The notes beneath the pieces are model-generated. The model did no database searches. It worked only from the letters and a program-made list of their open reading frames with translations, and was not told where the DNA came from. A program made the position numbers and the translations under genes. 64,000 nucleotides of DNA from Clostridium massiliamazoniense (GTDB lineage: Bacteria; Bacillota; Clostridia; Clostridiales; Clostridiaceae): positions 1,883,501 to 1,947,500 of the forward strand of contig NZ_LN879468.1 in NCBI RefSeq assembly GCF_001403635.1, in the 5' to 3' direction. Of this stretch, positions 1 through 8,566 are shown in pieces; within the stretch, counting starts at the first letter, position 1; each line of letters begins with the position of its first letter.

Positions 1-1066
1 CTAAAATATGACTTATAAAATGCAATTGGAATATTCTATTATTATTTATTGATATTGGATATAAGTTTACTATGCCACTTACTGAGCCTTTAGTTGGCTT
101 TCTTAACTTACATCCGTCATATAATTTATTTAAATATAAAATATCTCTCTGCCTTATATCAACAAAATATTCATAATTCATTACTCCGCCACTTACTCTA
201 ACAGCATAATTATCTAAATATTCCACGTTATAATTAACATCTCTATTAAATTGTAATGAATCAAAAATTTTAGTTAGTTTATTATCAATATATGAATAAG
301 CATAATAAATATAGAAGCCTCCACTTTCTCCTGATTGCATTGAAATTAATATATCCTGAACTCCATTTGCAGTTAAATCAAAGAGTCCTATATTAGGATC
401 ATAACCAAATCTGCTAAGCTTCACTTCATCTTTAAATGTTCCGTTTATAGCTCTTATAGTTAAGTATAGTTCCTTTACAGTTTTCCCATCCTTTTTACTA
501 TCTCTTTCAACAACACAGACCTTTTCTATTCTTCCTCGTCCTGTAACATTACCATCAATACATTCTAAAACTTTATCTCCTGTCATTCCTGTATAGCCTT
601 CTTGTGCACCCTTGTTACTTCCTATTAATTCTTCCTTTGGAACTACTTTAACAGGAGTCTTAAAAGGAGCTGTCGTATTCATATGAGGTGCTTGATTCAT
701 ATTAGATGTCACATTTATAGGCGCTACTGCTCCCGTATTGGATGTCACATTTATAGGAGTTGTTGCCTTCAACATCTTCTTTTCACCTCTGGTTGCCTCT
801 TCTATTTCTTCCTCCAAGGCATCTCTTATTTCTGTTCTCATTTCGCAAGGTCTCCCACCAAAGGAATCAAATATCTCCTTAATATACCACTCTCCATTTT
901 CATTTTCTAAAATCATGGTATATTCTCCCGAACGAAAAATATACTCTACGATTACATTTTCTACTTCTTCACCTCTAAAGCCACTCTTCTCAACATCAAC
1001 ATTAACTACCTTAGAGTTCCGTGGAAGAAAGTCGTTGACAAAGTTCATAAGCTCTACGCCATTCAT
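1..1066 (-). CDS. FG-GAP/VCBS-like protein, 3' end outside window
   Basis: An open frame reads from an ATG at 1066 (upstream GAGGTAAT ribosome-binding site) without a stop to the window edge, about 355 codons. The N-terminal ~90 residues are acidic and contain EWYIKEIFDSFGG. Two imperfect copies of PINVTSN follow at about residues 95-120. The rest is beta-rich, with DLTANGVQDILISMQSGESG resembling an FG-GAP/VCBS calcium-binding blade, then aromatic repeats. No signal peptide is visible. It lies in the same direction as the metF-metH operon, 67 bp downstream of metH, but may have its own promoter. Specific function is not recognised. Confidence 0.7.
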   Translation of the reverse strand, partial: MNGVELMNFVNDFLPRNSKVVNVDVEKSGFRGEEVENVIVEYIFRSGEYTMILENENGEWYIKEIFDSFGGRPCEMRTEIRDALEEEIEEATRGEKKMLKATTPINVTSNTGAVAPINVTSNMNQAPHMNTTAPFKTPVKVVPKEELIGSNKGAQEGYTGMTGDKVLECIDGNVTGRGRIEKVCVVERDSKKDGKTVKELYLTIRAINGTFKDEVKLSRFGYDPNIGLFDLTANGVQDILISMQSGESGGFYIYYAYSYIDNKLTKIFDSLQFNRDVNYNVEYLDNYAVRVSGGVMNYEYFVDIRQRDILYLNKLYDGCKLRKPTKGSVSGIVNLYPISINNNRIFQLHFISHIL

Positions 1067-1133
1067 AAATTACCTCTATACAATTAATTTAGTATAGTAT
1101 ATGATAAGCCTCCTTAAAATGAAACTTTATTTA

Positions 1134-3506
1134 TTATTTAAATATTTCCTTGGCAATATTTACAGCCTCCTTTGCATCCTTAGAATAATAATCAGCTCCT
1201 ATTATTTCAGCATACTCTGGAGTTAAAACAGCACCACCTACCATTATTTTAGTGTCTATTGCTTCATTTCTAATAGCTTTTATAGTTTCTTCCATACTTT
1301 TCAGAGTTGTTGTCATCAACGCACTAAGACCAACTAATTTAGGTTTTTCAGTTTTGGCTATTTCTAAAATTCTCTCTATAGGGACATCTTTTCCTAAGTC
1401 AATAACCTCATAACCGTAATTTTCTAAAATTACCTTTACTATATTTTTACCTATATCATGGATATCTCCTTTAACCGTAGCTAAAACTATTTTCCCCTTA
1501 CTTATTTTTTCAACATTCTTTTTGCTAAGACTTTCTTTTAAGACTTCAAAGGCAACTTTAACAGTTTCAGCTGATCTTATTAATTGTGGTAAAAATATTA
1601 TTTCTTTTTCATATTTATAGCCTACTTCATCTAATGCTGGAATTAGATAATTATTAACTATAGATAATTCATCTGTATTTTTTAATAATTGCTTTGTAGC
1701 TTCTCTTATATCCTCCTTAAGACCTTTTATAACCATAACTTTCAAATCTGTAACCTCATTACCGTCCTTTTTAGGTTCATTGTCGCTTTTTTCTATAGCA
1801 TAAGCCTCTATATACTTTTCAGCTCCAACATCTTCATTATTTAAAACTCTATAAGCTCTTATTACATCCATCATTCCTTCTGAATTTGGATTCATTATAG
1901 GCAAATCTAATCCAGCCCCTAATGCTAAAGCAAGGAAACTTTCATTTATTAATGCTCTATTTGGCAATCCAAAAGAAATATTAGAAACCCCCAATAAGGT
2001 TTTAACCTTAAATTTTTCCTTTACTAAAGTAACTGCTTTTAAGGTTTCTTTTACTTCTTTTTGCTGTGCTGAAGCTGTTAGCACTAAACAATCTATAAAT
2101 ATATCTTCTCTCTTTATTCCATAACTCTCAGCTCTTTTTATTATTTTTTCTGCAATAGCTACTCTTTCTTCTGCCTTTGGTGGAATTCCTCCTTTATCTA
2201 GTGTAAGTCCTATAACTGCTGCTCCATATTTTTTTACTATAGGAAGCACTTCATCTAAAACTTTATCTTCACCATTAACAGAATTAACTATAGGTTTTCC
2301 GTTATAATATCTAAGTGCTTTTTCTATAACTTTCTTATTAGTAGAATCTATTTGAAGAGGAGTATCTATAACTGATTGAATTTCCTTTATTGTCCTAACC
2401 ATAACCTCTTCTTCATTTATTTGAGGTATTCCAACATTAACATCTAAAATTTCTGCTCCTCCTTCTACTTGGGTTATAGCTTGTTTTAATATATAATCCA
2501 TATCTCCTTTTATTAAAGCTTCTTTAAACATTTTTTTTCCCGTTGGATTTATTCTTTCACCAACAACTCTTACTCCATCTATATAAACTACCTTTGAATC
2601 AGAACATATACTTGCTCTATATTCTATTGTTCTTTTTACTAGACTTCTATTATTAAGTCTTTCCTTTACCTCCCTAATATAATCAAAGGTCGTTCCACAA
2701 CATCCACCTATTATGGAAGTACCTAAATTAAAGAAAGTCTCGGCTCCATCTGCAAAGTCCTTAGTACTAATATCAAAAACAGTTTCTCCATTCCTAATTT
2801 TAGGCAACCCTGCATTAGCTTGAACCATTACAGGTAAACTAGATACTTTTGTTATTCTTTCTACTATAGGAAGTAATTCCTTTGGTCCTAAAGAACAGTT
2901 AACTCCTAAAGCATCTACTCCTAAACCCTCTAAGGTCAATACCATTGCTTCTGGAATACATCCTGTAAATGTTCTTTCATTACTTTCAAAGGTCATTGTA
3001 GCAAAAACAGGTAAATCACAATTTTCTTTAACAGCTAAAACAGCTGCCTTCAACTCGTATAAATCTGTCATTGTTTCTAGTAAAATAAGATCTACTCCAT
3101 TTTCTAATCCAACTAAAACCTGTCTCTTAAATATCTCATAGGCTTCATCAAAACTTAATGTTCCCATTGGTTCTAAAAGTTCACCTATAGGTCCAATATC
3201 TAAAGCAACATAAGCTTCTCTTTCTCCAATAGCATCCTTAGCTATAGTCACTGCAGCTTTTATAATTTCTTCCACAGAATAACTTGTATTTCTTAGCTTT
3301 TTTTCATTTGCACCAAAGGTATTAGTTGTTATAACTCTCGCCCCTGCTTCTATGTACCCTTGATGAATGGATTTTATTACTTCTGGATTCTCTATATTAA
3401 AAATTTCTGGGCATTGTCCTAATTTAAGCCCTTTCTTTTGTAACATAGTCCCCATAGCTCCATCAAAAATTATTAATTCTTTTCCTATTAATTCTTTAAT
3501 CCCCAC
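1134..3506 (-). CDS. metH: Cobalamin-dependent methionine synthase (three-domain, no reactivation domain)
   Basis: It transfers a methyl group from methyltetrahydrofolate to homocysteine through cobalamin. Domains in order: homocysteine methyltransferase barrel (start IIFDGAMGTMLQ; zinc-site GVNCSLGP and GGCCGTT), pterin-binding domain (VVGERINPTGKK, DVNVG), B12-binding cap, and B12-binding domain with the cobalt-ligand signature KGDIHDIGKNIV. At 790 residues it lacks the C-terminal AdoMet reactivation domain of E. coli MetH (about 1200 residues); that function is supplied by the adjacent upstream gene. I chose the GTG at 3506 because AGAAAGGG lies 8 nt upstream. It overlaps the end of the activation gene by 11 bp, indicating translational coupling in the SAM-riboswitch operon. 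Confidence 0.95.
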   Translation of the reverse strand: MGIKELIGKELIIFDGAMGTMLQKKGLKLGQCPEIFNIENPEVIKSIHQGYIEAGARVITTNTFGANEKKLRNTSYSVEEIIKAAVTIAKDAIGEREAYVALDIGPIGELLEPMGTLSFDEAYEIFKRQVLVGLENGVDLILLETMTDLYELKAAVLAVKENCDLPVFATMTFESNERTFTGCIPEAMVLTLEGLGVDALGVNCSLGPKELLPIVERITKVSSLPVMVQANAGLPKIRNGETVFDISTKDFADGAETFFNLGTSIIGGCCGTTFDYIREVKERLNNRSLVKRTIEYRASICSDSKVVYIDGVRVVGERINPTGKKMFKEALIKGDMDYILKQAITQVEGGAEILDVNVGIPQINEEEVMVRTIKEIQSVIDTPLQIDSTNKKVIEKALRYYNGKPIVNSVNGEDKVLDEVLPIVKKYGAAVIGLTLDKGGIPPKAEERVAIAEKIIKRAESYGIKREDIFIDCLVLTASAQQKEVKETLKAVTLVKEKFKVKTLLGVSNISFGLPNRALINESFLALALGAGLDLPIMNPNSEGMMDVIRAYRVLNNEDVGAEKYIEAYAIEKSDNEPKKDGNEVTDLKVMVIKGLKEDIREATKQLLKNTDELSIVNNYLIPALDEVGYKYEKEIIFLPQLIRSAETVKVAFEVLKESLSKKNVEKISKGKIVLATVKGDIHDIGKNIVKVILENYGYEVIDLGKDVPIERILEIAKTEKPKLVGLSALMTTTLKSMEETIKAIRNEAIDTKIMVGGAVLTPEYAEIIGADYYSKDAKEAVNIAKEIFK

Positions 3507-4170
3507 AACTAACACCCTTTCTTCTATACAAACAATTCTCATAATTACTACAATTTTCACAACTTCTTTTTTTATGTTCCTTTATTTCATCATATACACC
3601 TATTATAGCTGTTACTGACTTTCTAGGTATTAAAATGTTATTACTTGTTGAACATAAACCTATTTTTCTACTCCCTTCAACCACAGATATAAAATCTCTT
3701 TGGCACTCTATTGGTAAATCACCATACCCTGGACTATATCTAAAAGTAATAGACTTTCCCTCTTTACTCTTTTTTTCTGAAATTTCTTTTTCAATGCTAT
3801 CACAAAATGACTCAATTAAAGTTGTTGCACAAGCATCTAAGATTATTCCATCTTCTAGGCTCAATCTCTCATTTAACTTTATAATTTTATCTATGTTATT
3901 ACCTAAAGTGGCTGCTAATAAAATAATTTTACTGCATCCCTTTAAATGTTTTTTTATATCTTTCCCTCTTAAAATAAAAGTACTTTTTGAAACTAATATT
4001 CCCTCATCTATATTTTCAATACTATATTCCCCTATAGTATACCTTGGCTTAGCATCTCTCATAATTATATCTATACACTTATCTATCTTTTTATTTAAAT
4101 CCTCATCTATTTCCTGCCCTTTATATGCCATATATCTAAGAACCTCATTCTTATCTATATTAAAACTCAC
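3496..4170 (-). CDS. Stand-alone methionine synthase activation protein
   Basis: A 224-residue protein matching the vitamin-B12-dependent methionine synthase activation domain. Visible features are the N-terminal VLRYMAYKGQ, the central ATLGNNIDK, and FRYSPGYGDLPIE, where RxSPGYGD-type residues bind AdoMet in the family. The C-terminus has Cys-rich CENCSNYENC. It should reactivate oxidised cob(II)alamin on MetH by reductive methylation with AdoMet. It overlaps metH and sits between luxS and metH in the same transcript. Splitting this domain from MetH is common in clostridia, so it is not a broken gene. Confidence 0.9.
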   Translation of the reverse strand: MSFNIDKNEVLRYMAYKGQEIDEDLNKKIDKCIDIIMRDAKPRYTIGEYSIENIDEGILVSKSTFILRGKDIKKHLKGCSKIILLAATLGNNIDKIIKLNERLSLEDGIILDACATTLIESFCDSIEKEISEKKSKEGKSITFRYSPGYGDLPIECQRDFISVVEGSRKIGLCSTSNNILIPRKSVTAIIGVYDEIKEHKKRSCENCSNYENCLYRRKGVSCGD

Positions 4171-4273
4171 CCTCCATCACTTCCTTAAAATTAACTTCCC
4201 TTTTATATTAAAATAGGTTGCATCAAAATTATAGGCTAATCCTAATTTACTATTGATACAACCAAAACTACTA

Positions 4274-4720
4274 TTAATTAAATAAAGTAAATCCTTCTTT
4301 TAAAACTTTTTTTGTATATTCCTTAGCTCCGAATAATGATAAATCCTTATAGTTCCCACATTGAATCTCATTAGCTGCTGGTATTTCTTCAGCTTCTAAA
4401 ACTACATTCAATGCCTTTTCTAAAGCTTCTCTTACTTCTGTTGTACTTCTATCTCCCCAAAGAATCAAGTAAAATCCTGTTCTACATCCCATTGGAGATA
4501 AATCTATAACATCATCTAAAAAGTTCCTTAATTCTGTAGCTAATAAGTGTTCTAAACCATGCATTGCCGCAGTTCCAAAGCTCTCTAAATTTGGTTGTAA
4601 AAATCTTAAATCAAACTTACTTACCTTATCTCCTTTAACTCCTCCTAAAGTACAACACTTTCTTACATATGGTGCTTTCACCTTTCTATGATCTAATTCA
4701 AAACTTTCTACTTTCTTCAT
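4274..4720 (-). CDS. luxS: S-ribosylhomocysteine lyase (LuxS)
   Basis: It cleaves S-ribosylhomocysteine to homocysteine and DPD, the AI-2 precursor. The protein has 148 residues, slightly short for the family. It starts with the typical VESFELDHRKVKAPYVR. The metal-binding HxxEH motif is present as HGLEH, and the third ligand Cys lies in EIQCGNYKDL; SPMGCRTGFY carries the catalytic Cys. It lies 12 bp downstream of metF and upstream of the MetH activation gene, so homocysteine release, methyl donor synthesis and remethylation share one transcript. No Pfs nucleosidase gene is in the window. Confidence 0.95.
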   Translation of the reverse strand: MKKVESFELDHRKVKAPYVRKCCTLGGVKGDKVSKFDLRFLQPNLESFGTAAMHGLEHLLATELRNFLDDVIDLSPMGCRTGFYLILWGDRSTTEVREALEKALNVVLEAEEIPAANEIQCGNYKDLSLFGAKEYTKKVLKEGFTLFN

Positions 4721-4732
4721 TTTTCCTTCCCC

Positions 4733-5620
4733 CTATACAACTCTTTTATTATTAACAGAACTTATTATTGATTGAATGCTTTCACTAATTCTTCTAGCAA
4801 CATAAGAATTATTCATTGTGTAAAGATGGATTCCATCAACCCCTGTAGATATTAAATCAACTATTTGCTCTACAGCATATGCAATTCCTGCATCTCTTAA
4901 AGCAATCTTATCATGTTCATATCTATTTACTATTTTCATAAATTTTTCTGGAAAAGTAGCCCCACAAAGAGATACTATTCTTTCTATTTGTTTTTTATTC
5001 ACCACAGGCATTATTCCTGCCTCTACAGGTACATTAATACCCTTTCCCCTTGCCTTATCTAAAAAATTATAAAAGTAATTATTACTAAAAAACAATTGAG
5101 ATACTAAATGTTCTGCTCCTGCATTAACTTTTTCTTTTAGATAAATTAAGTTTTCCTCCAAACTTTCTCCTTTATGGTGCCCCTCTGGATAACATGCTGC
5201 CGAAATATCAAATCCTCCAAATTCTTTTATATGCTTTATTAAATCTGAAGCATGATTATAATCTCCAACCTTTGCTCCTTGCTCTGGTATATCTCCTCTT
5301 AAAGCTAAAATATTTTTTACTCCCTTATTCTTTAAATTTATTAAAATACTTTCTATATCTTCTTTCTTTGAACCTATTGATGTTAGATGTGCCATTGGTT
5401 CAATATCATAATTATTCTTTATTATATTTGATATATGTCCCGTTCTATTTTCATTTATATTACCACCTGCACCATAGGTTACACTTATAAAATCAGGATT
5501 TAAATCCCTTAATTCTTCTAAGGTTTTATAGACAACCTCTATAGATGATGTTGATTTTGGTGGAAATATTTCAAATGAAAACACTAAATTATTTTCTTTA
5601 AATAAATCTTTTATATACAT
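4733..5620 (-). CDS. metF: 5,10-methylenetetrahydrofolate reductase
   Basis: It reduces methylene-THF to methyl-THF, the donor used by MetH downstream. The 295-residue length is normal. Family motifs include FSFEIFPPKS near the N-terminus, FISVTYGAGG (catalytic and folate region), HLTS, NILALRGD and GIMPVVN. First gene of the operon: its ATG follows a GGGGG-containing ribosome-binding site and lies about 35 bp after the terminator of the SAM-I riboswitch, so the whole met-lux operon is predicted to be switched off when AdoMet is abundant. Confidence 0.95.
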   Translation of the reverse strand: MYIKDLFKENNLVFSFEIFPPKSTSSIEVVYKTLEELRDLNPDFISVTYGAGGNINENRTGHISNIIKNNYDIEPMAHLTSIGSKKEDIESILINLKNKGVKNILALRGDIPEQGAKVGDYNHASDLIKHIKEFGGFDISAACYPEGHHKGESLEENLIYLKEKVNAGAEHLVSQLFFSNNYFYNFLDKARGKGINVPVEAGIMPVVNKKQIERIVSLCGATFPEKFMKIVNRYEHDKIALRDAGIAYAVEQIVDLISTGVDGIHLYTMNNSYVARRISESIQSIISSVNNKRVV

Positions 5621-5652
5621 ATTAACCCCCTTTTATTTTTTCTTTACCCCAA

Positions 5653-5758
5653 TAAAAAAAATGAGAATATATCAAGTACTACTTAATTTCTAAAAACAAC
5701 TTCTCAACTTTGAAAAAAGGTTATTTTTAGGATTAATCTAGAACTTGATATATCCTCA
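5653..5758 (-). terminator. Riboswitch-controlled terminator before metF
   Basis: On the minus strand GAGGATATATCAAGT and ACTTGATATATTCTC form a long stem with an extended, partly paired loop, followed by a run of eight Ts. It lies between the SAM-I aptamer and metF and is the expression platform. Confidence 0.85.
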
Positions 5759-5771
5759 TTAACTACTAAAA

Positions 5772-5874
5772 ATATCCTATCTCTCAGAAAATCCGCAGGA
5801 ATTAGCACCCATAGAAAATCTATTGGTTGCTGGGTTTCATTGGGCCAGTCCCTCCACCACTCATGATAAGATAA
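5772..5874 (-). promoter_or_regulatory. SAM-I (S-box) riboswitch of the metF-luxS-metH operon
   Basis: The minus strand carries the S-box core in order: CTTATCATGAGTGGTGGAGG, GACTGGCCC, GAAACCCAGCAACC, GGTGCTAATTCCTGC and the closing GAGAGATAGGAT that pairs back to the 5' strand. High AdoMet should stabilise the aptamer and allow the downstream terminator to form. Confidence 0.95.
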
Positions 5875-5878
5875 ATAT

Positions 5879-5907
5879 ATTATACATTTTTATCCAATAA
5901 TTGTAAA
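5879..5907 (-). promoter_or_regulatory. Probable vegetative promoter of the metF operon
   Basis: Minus-strand TTTACA (5907-5902), exactly 17 bp, then TATAAT (5884-5879), just upstream of the SAM-I aptamer. Confidence 0.75.
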
Positions 5908-6123
5908 TATATGTTTTAATTTTTATTACTTAGTTACTATCTACTCATTCTTTGAATAATATAAAATAATGAATTTTAATCTGATGACTAGTGTCTGTAA
6001 TACTAAAATTTCTATAAGATAGAGATAAATAGGCACATATCCCTAGATAATGTCCACTAAAATTCATCTAAAATCAAAGCTCTATGTGAATTAAGTCTTA
6101 GTTTATAAAGGAGGCCTAATTAT

Positions 6124-6801
6124 ATGAATGAAAATAACCTTGACCTTGCTAAAAACATAGAACTTCAAGGTGAAGTCCCTATAGATACATTAACAAACCT
6201 TGATGTAACTAATAAACTAAATGAAAGCATAATTAAGTATAAAACTCCCATTGGTAGAAGTGGACCTATTATTGGCATATTTCCTATAGTTTTATCTGAT
6301 TTTCAAATTGATATAAATTGCGAATTAAAATATAAATCCCCAATAAAGTCCATAAAAACCTTAAAAAATAATATTAAATTAAACAAATTAACCTTCTTAA
6401 ATGACTCCTACAAGTTATTAGTAGAAGGCTATTTGTCTAAACATGTAGAGATTTTATCTTTTAATAATAGATTTCAAAATAATACTATAAATATCCCATT
6501 TAGAACATTGGTGGATATAAACTATAATACTTACCCTAAATTCTCCTTTGATGAAGAACACCCTAATAAAAAAGATTTTAAACGAATTCCTCTATTCAGA
6601 GATACAAAATCTACAAAAATCTCTTGGAAAATAGAAGAAATAAACCTCTTTGAAAAAAAAGTTAGAGTTAAACATAAAGATGAAACAATTTATAAAATCA
6701 TAATCTCTTTTAATATTATTTTGCTTCAAAATCAAAAAGTTTTTATACCACAACCTATAGATTATTTAGACCCTAATAATTCTAATGAAAATAATGAGTA
6801 A
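6124..6801 (+). CDS. SPOCS/DUF3794-like protein, probable spore coat or exosporium component
   Basis: A 225-residue soluble protein starting at ATG after AAGGAGGCC. It is beta-rich, with two stretches in the style of SPOCS/DUF3794 domains: VLSDFQIDINCELKY with LVEGYLSKHVEI in the centre and IPFRTLVDI further on. Similar proteins in clostridia are spore surface components (CsxC-like). This is inferred from pattern only; no enzymatic motif, signal peptide or membrane segment is visible. It stands alone, divergent from the metF operon, with its own terminator. Confidence 0.55.
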   Translation: MNENNLDLAKNIELQGEVPIDTLTNLDVTNKLNESIIKYKTPIGRSGPIIGIFPIVLSDFQIDINCELKYKSPIKSIKTLKNNIKLNKLTFLNDSYKLLVEGYLSKHVEILSFNNRFQNNTINIPFRTLVDINYNTYPKFSFDEEHPNKKDFKRIPLFRDTKSTKISWKIEEINLFEKKVRVKHKDETIYKIIISFNIILLQNQKVFIPQPIDYLDPNNSNENNE

Positions 6802-6826
6802 TAAGTTACTCATTATTCATTCTTTA
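6790..6826 (+). terminator. Terminator after the SPOCS-like gene
   Basis: AATAATGAGTAA and TTACTCATTATT form a 12-bp stem with a 4-nt loop; a T-rich tail follows. The stem overlaps the stop codon of the gene. Confidence 0.7.
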
Positions 6827-6976
6827 ACCTTTTATACATTATATTTAAATGATTAAGCAATATTTACATTATTTATTAAGGATATAACAACTTATTTATG
6901 ATTTTTTAAATAATACCTGTAATTCCCTGCATTTGACTTTAAATTATAGGAAGTTCTATAATTGTTTTACACAATA

Positions 6977-7031
6977 AAACTTATTAGTTTTTAATAAAAC
7001 TTATAAGTTTTATTATGAAACTTATTAGTTC
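6977..7031. promoter_or_regulatory. Three phased palindromic operators upstream of the MFS gene
   Basis: Copies of AAACTTATTAGTTT (6977-6990), the perfect palindrome AAACTTATAAGTTT (6997-7010) and AAACTTATTAGTTC (7018-7031) are spaced 20 and 21 bp apart, two helical turns. They lie 64 bp upstream of the efflux gene and look like cooperative sites for a dimeric regulator. No candidate regulator gene is adjacent. Confidence 0.65.
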
Positions 7032-7094
7032 TCAATTATTTTTTAATAAATAATTTTATAAGTACAAAAGAAAAAATTAAAATGAGGTGACTTT

Positions 7095-8504
7095 ATGAGT
7101 ACTACTACCACCAATAAAGCCTTCAAAGCTCCAATTATAGCAGGAGTTTTTCTTTTTGGGGCTTTTGTAGCATTTTTGAATAGTACATTTATGAATGTAG
7201 CTATTCCTGACATTATGAAAGATTTACATATAAGTGTATCTACTGCTCAATGGTTAAGTACAGGCTATATGTTAGTCTTAGGAATAATGATTCCTTGTAC
7301 AGCTTTTCTAATAGATAGATTTAGAACAAGAACATTATTCTTTATATCAATGGGCTTATTTACTATCGGAACAATTATTGGTGCTTTTGCTAATAATTTT
7401 GAGTTTTTATTAGCTGCAAGACTTATTCAAGCCGCTGGTGCTGGAATAATTATTCCTCTTATGCAAACAGTATTTCTTATAATTTTCCCTATTGAGAAAA
7501 GAGGACTTGCTATGGGTATCTTTGGTATAGTTATTTCCTTCGCCCCTGCTATAGGACCTACTTTATCAGGTTGGATAATAAATTATTATCCTTGGAGATA
7601 CTTATTCTACATTACATTACCATTAGCAATAATAGATTTAATACTAGCTTACTTCTTACTAAAGAATGTTACTGATTCTAAGAAAGTTTCACTAGATATA
7701 CTTTCATTAATTACATCTACCGCTGGGTTCGGTGGACTACTTCTTGGTTTTAGTAATGCTGGAAACCATAGCTGGGGAAGCACTGATGTATACATACCTA
7801 TGATTGTTGGGGTAATTGCTCTTATAATATTTGTTTGGAGACAATTAACAATGGAAGACCCTATGCTTAATCTAAGTGTATTTAGAAGTAGAGTTTTCAC
7901 TTGTTCTACAATAATAATTATGATAGTTTATGCTGGTATGATTTCTTCAGAATTAATAATTCCTATGTATCTTCAAGATGCAAGATCTTACTCAGCTTTA
8001 GATGCTGGTTTAGCACTTATGCCTGGAGCAATTATAATGGGTGTAATGAATCCAGTAACAGGTTATTTATTTGATAAAATTGGTTCAAGATTATTATCTT
8101 TAATAGGTTTAATTTGTTTTACAGTAGGAACTTTTGCATTTTCATTCCTAACACCTGATACATCTGTTTCCTACATAATCGCCATGTATGCATTAAGATT
8201 GTTTGGACTTTCAATGTTTATGATGCCTTTAACAACATCAGGATTAAATACATTAGAAAGAAGATTATATTCACATGGTAATGCAGTTAATAATACCATG
8301 AGACAAATAGCTGGTGCTATAGGTACATCAATACTTGTAACTGCAATGAGTAAGTCTGCACTTCACTCAGGAATTCTTAATCCAGAAAAAGCAATGATTC
8401 ATGGAATGAACTTCTCCTTTGGATGTGCTGGAGCACTAGCTCTTATAGGCTTAATCATAGCATTCTTTACTGTAAAGAAAAAAGAAATTAAAGTAACAGA
8501 CTAA
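7095..8504 (+). CDS. MFS drug:H+ antiporter, DHA2 (EmrB/QacA) family
   Basis: A 469-residue integral membrane protein with many hydrophobic helices, consistent with the 14-helix DHA2 group. Motifs seen: MNVAIPDIMKDL in helix 1, FLIDRFRTR (motif A loop), and FAPAIGPTLSGWI, matching the motif C antiporter signature in helix 5. It probably exports lipophilic toxic compounds using the proton gradient. ATG after AATGAGGTG. The operator array upstream suggests inducible control. It converges on the yhgE pair, sharing a bidirectional terminator. Confidence 0.85.
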   Translation: MSTTTTNKAFKAPIIAGVFLFGAFVAFLNSTFMNVAIPDIMKDLHISVSTAQWLSTGYMLVLGIMIPCTAFLIDRFRTRTLFFISMGLFTIGTIIGAFANNFEFLLAARLIQAAGAGIIIPLMQTVFLIIFPIEKRGLAMGIFGIVISFAPAIGPTLSGWIINYYPWRYLFYITLPLAIIDLILAYFLLKNVTDSKKVSLDILSLITSTAGFGGLLLGFSNAGNHSWGSTDVYIPMIVGVIALIIFVWRQLTMEDPMLNLSVFRSRVFTCSTIIIMIVYAGMISSELIIPMYLQDARSYSALDAGLALMPGAIIMGVMNPVTGYLFDKIGSRLLSLIGLICFTVGTFAFSFLTPDTSVSYIIAMYALRLFGLSMFMMPLTTSGLNTLERRLYSHGNAVNNTMRQIAGAIGTSILVTAMSKSALHSGILNPEKAMIHGMNFSFGCAGALALIGLIIAFFTVKKKEIKVTD

Positions 8505-8560
8505 AAAAAAAGATTGTCATCAAGTTTGGAATTATTCCATCTTGAGACAATCTTTTTTTA
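8503..8560. terminator. Bidirectional terminator between MFS and yhgE genes
   Basis: AAAAAAAGATTGTC...CAAG pairs with CTTG...GACAATCTTTTTTT; A and T runs on both sides make it functional for both convergent genes. Confidence 0.85.
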
Positions 8561-8566
8561 TTTATT

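Noticed and set aside
683-1097. Two plus-strand frames
   Set aside because: They overlap a minus-strand frame that has a ribosome-binding site, domain-like sequence and runs to the window edge; they have no such support.
1134-3506. Truncated metH pseudogene
   Set aside because: The reactivation domain is missing, but it is coded by the adjacent overlapping gene, a normal split in clostridia.
6977-7031. Short CRISPR array
   Set aside because: The 14-bp units are palindromic with 6-7 bp between them, far shorter than CRISPR repeats and spacers; no cas gene is present.
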